In this document: positions 1 to 7,445 of the stretch, piece after piece
Layout of the letters: each line of letters begins with the position of its first letter
Numbering within the stretch: position 1 is the first letter of the stretch
From: Zygnema cylindricum
Taxonomy: Eukaryota; Streptophyta; Zygnematophyceae; Zygnematales; Zygnemataceae
Direction of reading: 5' to 3'
NCBI GenBank assembly: GCA_037447655.1
Contig: JBBHKE010000062.1
Location: 1 to 15,847, forward strand
DNA length: 15,847 nt
The notes under the pieces: model-generated
What the model saw: only the letters and a program-made list of their open reading frames with translations
What the model was told of the DNA's origin: nothing
The model's database searches: none
Program-made: the position numbers and the translations under genes

Positions 1-59
1 AATGTAATTTTCAATTCAAATAGTTTTCTAATAACCAAAAATGGTCTACGAGATCTATG

Positions 60-325
60 AATCACAAACAATTTGTGCAAAGTGAAAGATGGTTAACTCA
101 ATTTATATGTCACTTATAGCTTGTGTAATGTCAGAGACGGTCAACGCAATTTCCAAATTAGAATTCGTGAAAAGTCAAAGATGGTCAACGCGATTTCCAA
201 GTCACAAAGTGAAAGAGTTTCAACTCAACTTCCAAATCACAAGTGGAAAGTCAAATCTGGTCAACAATTTCCAAATCACAAGCAATTTATGTAAAGTCAA
301 AGATGATCAACACAATCTCCAGTTT
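60..325. repeat. Degenerate minisatellite of about 50-bp units
   Basis: The blocks AAAGTCAAAGATGGTCAAC, GCAATTTCCAAATCACAAG and CAATTT.TGT recur about five or six times with deletions and drift. The best preserved units are between 170 and 325. Confidence 0.7.
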
Positions 326-334
326 AAAAAATGT

Positions 335-396
335 GAGAGGGCGAGGGAGAGCGAGGGGGAGCGGGAGAGGGAGAGAGAGAGAGAGGGAAAGGAAAA
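335..396. repeat. (GA)n-rich purine tract
   Basis: The plus strand is nearly all G and A (GAGAGGGAGAGAGAGAGAGA), directly after the minisatellite. Confidence 0.7.
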
Positions 397-503
397 ATAT
401 TAAAAAAATACTTGCTTCAACATTTTCCCTTCCCATGTTGATTGTAAATCAAAAAGGGCAAATCTCTCCTTCTCCAATTTTTCTTTTGGCCACTCTTTCA
501 CTC

Positions 504-515
504 TTTGGCGCCAAA
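504..515. promoter_or_regulatory. Palindrome TTTGGCGCCAAA, E2F-like
   Basis: A perfect 12-bp palindrome that matches the E2F consensus (TTTSSCGC) on both strands. No gene with a start next to it was identified, so it may be chance. Confidence 0.25.
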
Positions 516-532
516 TGCTGTTTTCTTCTTCC

Positions 533-660
533 TGCAGGGAGAAAAAAGTACAAGAAAGAAAGAATAAAAGAAAGAAAAACATAAAGAAGGAAATTAGAAA
601 GGAGAAGGAAAGAAACAAAAAAATGACGAAAAGAAAGGGAAAAGAAGAAGAAAGGACACA
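533..660. repeat. Purine-rich AAAGAAAG tract
   Basis: About 125 bp of mostly A and G in GAAAGAAAGA-like units. Nothing coding is evident on either strand. Confidence 0.6.
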
Positions 661-919
661 TTTTAAGCATTGGACATTGTAAGGGAGCTTGGAAGAGAAG
701 GAGAGGAATCAAAAATAATAATAATCAAAATTCTTATCTGTGGCCTAAAAAAAAGTACATTTTCATGATTTTACTTGTATTAAAAACTATTGAAAAATAT
801 TTTCCACATTATAACTTTCCCAAGAAAACTTTAAAAGAAATATTTTCATACTAATGAATTTCCCTAGAAAATTAAAAAAAAAAACATTTTCATGCTATGT
901 ACTTTCCCTAAAAACTTAC
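661..919. other. AT-rich stretch with no recognised gene
   Basis: Contains A-runs and repeats of TTTTCATG...TTTCC (about 770, 845 and 888), each near a CCCAAGAAAA/CCCTAGAAAA block, which suggests a decayed tandem repeat of about 60-70 bp. Nothing else is seen. Confidence 0.4.
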
Positions 920-1229
920 AAATTCGGCCTGGAGTGCTTCAATCAGACGATTCCGATATCCTTCAGATATTGAAAGTTTTTTCTTTTCTTCTTTTTCATC
1001 TTTTAAGATGTTTTGATTTCCTTCTTTTCCATTTTTGAAGATTTCTCGTCCTGACTCTCCATTTTTTTGTATTGATATCACTTCTTGGTTTGGTTCAATA
1101 CCTAAACATTTTAAGTGTAGTTTTTCTTTTTCCTCTTTTTCCTTTTCTTCATTTTTTCTACAAACTTCACTTGCCATCGCACAAAATTCATGGTAAGTAT
1201 AGATCCTATTTCTCTTCAGCCATAGAAAA
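920..1229 (-). CDS. Possible internal exon of an unrecognised gene
   Basis: On the minus strand a strong acceptor (TTGTCTTTCTTATTGCAG) is followed by 310 bases of open frame and a near-perfect donor (GAATTT|GTAAGT). The frame reads FLWLKRNRIYTYHEFCAMAS, then a Lys/Glu-rich charged stretch, then SEGYRNRLIEALQAEF. The last segment looks helical and protein-like, but I do not recognise the family. No partner exon was securely found within the window. It could also be a chance open frame in AT-rich DNA. Confidence 0.3.
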
Positions 1230-1255
1230 CTGCAATAAGAAAGACAATTATGTCT

Positions 1256-1435
1256 CAGTTTAACGGTCAGGTTAGGGTTCAGATTAGGCATTAATGTAGG
1301 GTTCAATTTAGGGTTCAGTTTAGGGTTCGGTTTAAGGTTCATTTCAAGGTTCAATTTAGGTTTAAGTGCAGGGCTCGGTTTCGGTTTCAATGTAAGGTTC
1401 AGTTTAGAATTCATTTTAGGGTTCACTTTAACGTC
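1256..1435. repeat. 12-bp telomere-like minisatellite, 15 units, consensus CAGTTTAGGGTT
   Basis: The stretch divides into exactly fifteen 12-bp units with no insertions or deletions, though single units differ from CAGTTTAGGGTT by up to about five bases. Seven units hold TAGGG or TTAGGG, the plant telomere heptamer being TTTAGGG. On the minus strand the unit translates as Asn-Pro-Lys-Leu and the frame is open throughout. Confidence 0.75.
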
Positions 1436-1645
1436 GAAAACTGTGCTCTTATTCGTCCATTTACATGCTCTCAAAAAACAAGGCGCGCCAATTTGAAACA
1501 TAATTATCGCCGCCGAAAAAGCAACCAATCAAAAAAAGAAGCATGAAGCTTCGAGTTAAAGAAACAGATTCAGAATTCCAAATTTAAACAGAATAAAGTG
1601 AGAACAAAAAGTACAGCGTAAAACTATTTATAGTAGGGCCGGTCA

Positions 1646-1787
1646 ATTTTTGGCGTGGAAAGCGGGAAACTGGAAAACGAACGAATTTAAAATGAACGGC
1701 GGCGAGAGATTCTACATGTCTGACGGCCGACAACTAAATTTTGGCGTGGAAAACCGGTAACTAGAAAATGAAGTAATGAACGGTTGC
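1646..1787. repeat. Pair of diverged direct repeats around TTTTGGCGTGGAAA
   Basis: 1646-1702 and 1737-1787 share ATTTTGGCGTGGAAA (with one extra T in the first), then GG.AACT.GAAAA and AATGAACGG. Spacing is about 91 bp. Confidence 0.5.
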
Positions 1788-1847
1788 GCTTTACGAGTAA
1801 AAAAATATAAAAACGCCGACTGGCCGGTGGCGCGCACGAGTATACAG

Positions 1848-2063
1848 TACACCGTGCATCGCTTTTAGTGTTATTAATTTTCTCGCCACTTATAACATCT
1901 TTTCTCCGTACACACTTGTCAGATTTACACTTGGAGACCGCCAATCGGAAGGTGAGAATCTTAGATTTCAATCGCAACCGTCAGATCCATAACGGACAAT
2001 CATGTACGGAGAAAACATGTTAAAAAGTGGCGAAAAAAACATGAACACAGCTTTAAAGGTGTA
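1848..2063. mobile_element. MITE-like element with long terminal inverted repeats, 216 bp
   Basis: The element starts TACACCGTG and ends AAAGGTGTA. The arms pair over about 64 bp. The inner part is strongest: 1883-1911 pairs with 2004-2033, about 26 of 30 positions (TCGCCACT...CTCCGTAC). The loop contains TTGGAGACCGCCAAT, also in the 13602 element. No transposase frame. Confidence 0.55.
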
Positions 2064-2071
2064 CTGTACTG

Positions 2072-2213
2072 TACACCGCCAATCGTTATTAGCGTGTAAG
2101 TTTTTTTAGCGTATACGAATAATTAGCGTGGTTTACGCTAATTAGAGTAATTTACTTTAATTTATGTGATAGAACTGTTTCAAAAAGGAATTTACTCTAA
2201 TTTATGCGGTGTA
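2072..2213. mobile_element. Short MITE-like element, TACACCGC terminal inverted repeats
   Basis: The element begins TACACCGC (2072-2079) and ends GCGGTGTA (2206-2213), a perfect 8-bp terminal repeat that extends weakly inward (TTATTAGCGTGTAA against AAATTAGAGTAAAT). It holds an internal 9-bp palindrome AATTAGCGT / ACGCTAATT (2121-2143). Its first 41 bp also align with the start of the element at 13602. No coding capacity. Confidence 0.5.
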
Positions 2214-2495
2214 CTCTAATTTGGCAAGCTAATATCCTCTACTTTAAATAAGGTATTCGTACAGAATCTGAAAAAACGTACAGTTTATCGTCACTATGAC
2301 GTTTGCACTACGCGGTTTGTTAAAACGCATTTACATGATAATGGCCTGTTTTAAATCATTATTTGTACTTTTTTACATATATAAGTACAATTTTGCACGG
2401 TCGGACGTCGTCCGTACTCCACACTATTTAAAATGAACCTATATTAGGATTAAAAATGCTAATTAAACCTTACCTTAAATAGCATAATGAAAAAA

Positions 2496-2585
2496 TTAGA
2501 ATCATTTACTCTATTTGATGTGATAGAGTCGAAATTTCGAGCGACCGAATTAGAGTAATTTACTCTAATTACGATTCGCGGTGTA
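2496..2585. mobile_element. Partial third copy of the TACACCG family
   Basis: ATGTGATAGA, AATTTACTCTAATT and a terminal CGCGGTGTA (2577-2585) repeat the 3' half of the 2072-2213 element. No matching left end was found. It includes a palindrome at 2548-2570 (AATTAGAGTAA, one central base, TTACTCTAATT) and a 12-bp palindrome TCGAAATTTCGA at 2529-2540. Confidence 0.4.
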
Positions 2586-3261
2586 GTGTTATCGTTATGA
2601 TTTATGACTAGGACGGCCGTCAAGAACCGGTCAGATTCGGAGTTTTTTTAGCCAGACGTTTACGTGGAGTTCGTCAGATCCCAAGTGTACGGATGAATGT
2701 CATGATAGACGACTTTAAGCCGTAAACGTTTTTACTTTTTAGCTTCACATGCATGCCATGCACATGGACAGCTTTGAATTTTTGACAACAATGTGACACA
2801 AGTAAAATCGAGGCCGTCAACATTCCATCTCTACGGTCAGAAACTGTCACGTGCAGACCGTTAGGGGAATTGTACAATTAATGCGGTGTGCCCATGTGTT
2901 AGGAATTTTTTCTGTCGTTTTTTACAGAAAACGGGACTTGCAACGATAAAATCTCTCGCCGTACGAAAAATGTGTGAGAACTAAAGTACAGTTTGCGTCC
3001 TATTGAAACTTTGAACGTACTCAAATTTGGCGTTATTATCATTTTGACCCACTTCCACGTCATTCCAGCTCATCTTCAACTTCTAGAAAAATATAATCTG
3101 GGGAGGCTATTTTATTTAAAGTTTAAATTAATAATTGACGAATAGTAAAACGTTATTGCACGCGTCAACTGTTTTTGAAAATTTTTGCACGAAGGAAAGT
3201 ACACGCTATCGTTTTCCTTGGTCGTCACTTGCATGCACGTAGTAAAATGAGAAGCATGTAC

Positions 3262-3383
3262 TGAAAAAAATTTGGAGGGTCTGGGACCTCCACTTTCATT
3301 CATGGGTCCTTTGCAAAAATTTACGTCGTCCTCATCACTCCCCATCTTTCTCACTCTACCGCACCTTTCACTATCTTCTCTAA
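3262..3383 (-). CDS. Possible exon of an unrecognised gene
   Basis: The acceptor TTATTGTTATATTTCAG (minus strand) precedes an open frame reading REDSERCGRVRKMGSDEDDV, NFCKGPMNESGGPRPSKFF. A weak donor (TCA|GTACAT) lies at 3261 and another (CAA|GTGACG) at 3228. The residue make-up resembles a charged linker. It could be an upstream exon of the candidate at 920-1229, about 2 kb away, but nothing ties them together. Confidence 0.18.
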
Positions 3384-3579
3384 CTGAAATATAACAATAA
3401 TGGTATCAAGTTAAAGATATTTTTTTTCCTTTTTTTTTAATACCTTTAGTCGTAGTTTGATGGCATATCGAGTGATAAAAGATAAAAAAAAGAAATCGTG
3501 AAGCCATTGCGGAAAGTTTACGTACTATTGACGTCACAAAGTAGCATGACTTCGCAATGTTACAAAACCCTAAACATCT

Positions 3580-3700
3580 ACGATGTCACAAAAAACTCGA
3601 TGTCTACAACCGTGGCCGATTTTGTAGACGTCAAACTTTCGTAGTCGTCTGCAACTGTAGCACATTTTGTAGACGTCTACAACCGTTACATATTTAAAAT
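3580..3700. repeat. Degenerate 45-bp tandem repeat with GTAGACGTC
   Basis: TTTTGTAGACGTC recurs at about 3611 and 3665, with TCTACAACCGT at about 3602 and 3677, and weaker copies between. About two and a half units of roughly 45-55 bp. GACGTC is itself palindromic. Confidence 0.5.
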
Positions 3701-4800
3701 AACAAAGGCCCAAGTAACGACTTCGTTCTGGCACATAGGAACACTTTGAGAAGTACAATGGAAAATTTGCGCTAAAATCCAAAGTTTCATTCCAAAGTTT
3801 CGGTTACATCGGCATACCTCCTAAGCCTTAAGGCGAGGTCACATCGGGAGGTCTCTGTAATTGTACAACCAACAATATTTTTGTAATACATCGGGTAATG
3901 CCTGTAAAGGTACATACATGTTTAATTTGAGTGTTACCACGTAAGTGGAAGTTCGAATATTGAAAATCTCAAAGATTTTACAAACCTGACAAATTTCAAT
4001 TTGAAATCTATACCTTCGTAATATATCGTTGTACAAAGTACTATTGTACCACAGAATCCCCCTTTTCTTCGCAGACGCTCTATTGCTTTTATCGTCTGCT
4101 TTTCCAACCTTGTCTTTACGAAACGAAATCTCGAAACGAGTGAAACCACAAAGTTTAACGCAAGACAAATGGAGCGTGCTGAGATATCTTCCGACAAATA
4201 CTCTGTTGGATTTTGGAGGATTCACGTCCACCTTGTCAAAAGGCACATGGCCTTTACGACGTGTGAAATTTCTTGTGGTAGTCCGTCCAAGTGTAGCGAT
4301 TCTAGAGGTTTTGTGATGGTGGACTCACCTCTGTGAGGTGAGTACACAATTTTAGAGGCAGATGGAGCGACCGCCGCGGATGAAGACCAAATAATTTGAT
4401 GGTCGATGTTTTCTCCCGCATCCTTGGAGAATCATAATCGTATCTTCTTTGATGTTGTTTTCAAAAAACTCACGAAAAAATAGCACGACATGGTACAGTC
4501 AAATTGAAATTTTGTAATATAACTCACTTTTCGTATGATGTAACTGCACCCTTAAGGGTGATTTTCCTCAGACCCTGTATGAATATTGGTGGTCACGAAA
4601 CTGAAAATCTCAATTGTCCATCGCGAGCTATCGGAGAGAAGAACTCGGTAACCACACACAGAACGAAGCCGACCCCAAGTCGCGCCTGCATTAATCTTTA
4701 AATCTTTGCATGTCTTTGTTGTCAAATTTCTCGGGCGACAACGAAATGACATAAAGAAATTGTAGACCGTCAGCATTTCACCTTTACAACCAGAAACTGT
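3700..4800. other. Gene-free or undetermined stretch
   Basis: Apart from the palindrome at 4323 and the repeat copy at 4735, no gene was recognised. The minus strand has an open frame of 135 codons at 3839-4246 (MPFDKVDVNPPK... ending NYRDLPM) and the plus strand one of 95 codons across it. Neither has a family motif; they overlap on opposite strands, so at most one could be real. Confidence 0.3.
4323..4343. repeat. Perfect 9-bp inverted repeat ACTCACCTC
   Basis: ACTCACCTC, loop TGT, then GAGGTGAGT. Each arm also contains a splice-donor-like GTGAGT, on opposite strands. No function is evident. Confidence 0.5.
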
Positions 4801-4816
4801 CATGAGCGATTTTACT

Positions 4817-4901
4817 AAAAAACTGTACGATAGAGCCCTCCCTCCCCTCTTCCACGCAAAAAACTGTACAACTCCCCCCTCCCTCCCTCCCCTCCCTCCC
4901 A
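4817..4901. repeat. Two-copy repeat ending in CCCTCCCT tract
   Basis: AAAAACTGTAC followed by a C/T block occurs twice (from about 4817 and about 4858). The second block, 4872-4900, is a pure pyrimidine run of CCCTCC units, giving G-runs on the minus strand. Confidence 0.6.
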
Positions 4902-5160
4902 AAAACTTTTAGACAAGTTTGATAACATATGTTCAAACATAAAATAGAAATACAGGGAGCATTAAATTGGGAGAATTTTATCAAGCTGCATGCAATTTTA
5001 TGTCTCACTAATTTGGACCCTTGAGTTTTACTATATTTGGGAGCAGAAGAAGACCATTGACACCCTCAAACTTCATAAAATCGATTACCTATTTTACTCA
5101 GTTACCAAATCTTTGTTTCATGTGCTCAAACAAGTCGATTTCAACTTCAAATATTTAACA

Positions 5161-5258
5161 TGTTAACAAATGTTAGCAAATGTTAACAAATGTTAGCAAA
5201 TGTAACGAATGTTGGCAAATGTTAACAAATGTTAGAAATGTTGACAAATGTTAATAAA
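5161..5258. repeat. 10-bp minisatellite TGTTARCAAA, ten units
   Basis: Ten consecutive units, the first four alternating TGTTAACAAA and TGTTAGCAAA (a 20-bp higher-order period), then more variable. Two units are one base short. Confidence 0.85.
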
Positions 5259-5408
5259 CATATTTATTTTTTAGTTTTGCAACATTGCCTTCAGTTCGTG
5301 AACTTGTTGAAATTGTCAAAATTGTTGAAATTGGTAAAACTTTGACATCTTTAAATTAGCAAATAAATAATACAAACATGTAAAAAAAAATTTAGTTTGT
5401 ATTAAACA

Positions 5409-5483
5409 TCCATCCGCCCACCCACTCTACCCACCCACCTCCCCTTCCCTCCCTCCCCTCCCTCCCCTCCCTCCCCTCCCTCC
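5409..5483. repeat. (CCCTCCCT)n pyrimidine tract downstream of Pol5
   Basis: A CCCACCCA-type stretch grades into 9-bp CCTCCCTCC-like units from about 5439. The minus strand has many G-runs of three or four and could form G-quadruplexes. It lies about 220 bp past the Pol5 stop, in or just beyond the 3' UTR. Confidence 0.8.
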
Positions 5484-5702
5484 GATCACATAATTGGAAT
5501 CGTTTCCTCAGTCTCCATTTGATGCATCAAGATTTGACAAATGAAGGCCAGAAAATAAAATTGAAGAGAGGGAAAAAATTCCAAAGAGGACGTCTAACCT
5601 AATAAATGGAGTCCGACCATTTAAGCAAAGAAAAAGAGAAAGACCGTAAGATCTTACTCCCATCTTGAGAAAATCTCGTCTAACCAAAACAGTACTTCCT
5701 CA

Positions 5703-7445
5703 TCAGTGCTTTTCACCGGTTTTTTTGGTTTTCTTTACCCCTTTTTTCCCTTTCAAATTCTCCTTGGTCACCTTTACACTTTCCAACGTAGTCAACTGGT
5801 TTTGCATTCTCTTCAAAAATCTTCCAATTTTGCCATTTCGCTCAGAATCTCCCAAATTCTCTATGGTTTTATCCACAACTGAAGCGATTTCCTTCACATT
5901 TAAATGTTTTCCGTAATCCTCTTTTGAAAGGAGTCGAGGGAGAGAATCAAGAATCGTGGCACAAGATTGTAAAGCAGGCGCTCTTCTCGCTGATTTTGTG
6001 AATTTAGTGGGAAGAGTGGTAAGTAAAATGGTGTTCAAAAGGGGTAAAAGTGGAGGTAAAACTTCTTTAAGTCCGGGTAAAGGCTTTTTACGTTGCAAAA
6101 GTTTCTGCAAAAGTTCGAAAGCCTCGACTTTTATGAACTCTGTTCGACCTTCCGTACAGTGTTTTAAGAGAGGCGAGAGTAATTCTGGTCCAAAATCAGG
6201 ATATCTTTCGACCGCCCGAAGGAAAAATGACATTGGTAATTGGTTTCGTATTTTTAACGCCATATCGAGAGTTTTCCCGAGAACTCCAAAAATTCGGGTT
6301 TTCCCCTCTCCTCCTATTTTGGCTTGCAGTACTTTTAAAATCCATAAAGCACAAACTGAAGCTGACTGAGCAGTTTTGATATTTGGCGCCTTTAAACCAA
6401 AGTTTAAACAATCGTCCAATAAGGTTTTGACATCTGTCGCGTCCACATCTGACCCACGAGGATACTCTCCCTGACCTTTTCCAAACCTCCTGCGAAGGAG
6501 AGCTTCAATTGCTGAAGAGAGAGAGGGAGAGGGAGGAGATCCGCAAGCCGTGGAGAAAGCTTTAAGAAGTGGAATGGGAACTGAAAGGACCAATGGACTG
6601 TCGGGACAACGTCTTATGAAAATTTCGAGGAGATTGAGAGCACGGAGTTTAAAATGTTCGCTCTGTCTCTGCAAGTCCTTTGCGCTCTCAGCTTCTTCCT
6701 TCGCCAACTTTAAACGATTAATTAACAGTTTATCCACACGAAACATCGCATCATCATCCATAAAATCTTCCTCCTCCTCCTCTTCCTCCTCCTCCTCCTT
6801 TTCAGGTTTTACTTTGCTTGGTTTCCCATTGCTATTTGAATCAGCTTTTAGTTTTGTTTTCTCCTGCTCCTCGCCCTCTTCCTCCTCCTCCTCCACTTCT
6901 TCTTCTTCCACCTCTCCTTCCTCTTCTCCTTCTTCTCCTTCCTCTTCGTCTTCCTCCACCTCTCCCTCATCTGACTCCTCACTCCCTTCATCTTCCCCAC
7001 TGTCCCCCTCAACAACCAGATTGCCCTCTCCTTCCTCTCCCTTCCCTCCCCGCCGTCTCGGGGGAGGTTCTCCAATGACATCCAGAAGGTCCTTTAGGCA
7101 GGAGGGAGAGAGACTTGTACAAAAAGCTTCAAAACATTGTTCCACCGCATTCGAAATAGGAGGGGAAGGCTGAGAGAGAAGTGAGAGAAAAATATCTAGT
7201 AACACCTCTATTGCAGGAGGAGTAGGATCCTCGATTTCTCCCTCCTCCTCATTTGACTTTTTGGAAATGTCCTTTTTTTTCTCTTTTTTTCCAGTTTGAG
7301 AATTGAGAGAAGGAAAGAGTCGGTATGATAAATCTACGAGTTCCTCTACCGCTTCTAAACCTTTAGATGGGTTCATAAGTCCCTCTAATAAGACAAGGGA
7401 TAATAATTGTTGAAGGGATTTAGAGCGGTTATCTCGTGGTCCATC
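5703..7445 (-). CDS. POL5: Pol5 exon 6, last exon (aa 774-1353 and stop)
   Basis: The acceptor TTTATTCGCAG precedes GATGGACCACGA. The exon codes DGPRDNRSKSLQQLLSLVLL, then AIEVLLDIFLSLLSQPSPPI and NAVEQCFEAFCTSLSPSCLK, which match the conserved family segment just before the acidic tract. About 90 strongly acidic residues follow (plus strand 6765-7040 reads as TCC/TCT repeats), then DDDAMFRVDKLLINRLKLAK, KLRALNLLEIFIRRCPDSPL and LRRRFGKGQGEYPRG, all conserved order in the family. The C terminus is basic (GKKGVKKTKKTGEKH), a likely nucleolar localisation signal. The stop is TGA at 5703-5705. Confidence 0.9.
   Translation of the reverse strand, partial: DGPRDNRSKSLQQLLSLVLLEGLMNPSKGLEAVEELVDLSYRLFPSLNSQTGKKEKKKDISKKSNEEEGEIEDPTPPAIEVLLDIFLSLLSQPSPPISNAVEQCFEAFCTSLSPSCLKDLLDVIGEPPPRRRGGKGEEGEGNLVVEGDSGEDEGSEESDEGEVEEDEEEGEEGEEEGEVEEEEVEEEEEEGEEQEKTKLKADSNSNGKPSKVKPEKEEEEEEEEEEDFMDDDAMFRVDKLLINRLKLAKEEAESAKDLQRQSEHFKLRALNLLEIFIRRCPDSPLVLSVPIPLLKAFSTACGSPPSPSLSSAIEALLRRRFGKGQGEYPRGSDVDATDVKTLLDDCLNFGLKAPNIKTAQSASVCALWILKVLQAKIGGEGKTRIFGVLGKTLDMALKIRNQLPMSFFLRAVERYPDFGPELLSPLLKHCTEGRTEFIKVEAFELLQKLLQRKKPLPGLKEVLPPLLPLLNTILLTTLPTKFTKSARRAPALQSCATILDSLPRLLSKEDYGKHLNVKEIASVVDKTIENLGDSERNGKIGRFLKRMQNQLTTLESVKVTKENLKGKKGVKKTKKTGEKH

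Larger units (their letters stand above)
2786..4811. repeat. Dispersed direct repeat pair, 2786-2860 and 4735-4811
   Basis: Only the ends of this span are the repeat. Both copies begin GACAAC, have ATGACA/GTGACA about 10 bases on, then (G/A)CCGTCA(A/G)CATT and finish CAGAAACTGTCA. Spacing is kept over about 75 bp, so this is an old dispersed repeat. Confidence 0.45.

Noticed and set aside
908-1528. A single 206-residue intronless minus-strand gene
   Set aside because: The open frame lacks a supported start and contains both a strong acceptor and a strong donor; the central part is a minisatellite. An exon at 920-1229 is the better, still weak, reading.
3839-4246. 135-codon minus-strand open frame as a gene
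   Set aside because: No recognisable domain and a comparable open frame on the other strand; not enough support to call it a gene.
6550-7173. Plus-strand serine-rich open frame opposite Pol5 exon 6
   Set aside because: It is the reverse reading of the Glu-rich triplets of a well-supported exon; it has no family motif.
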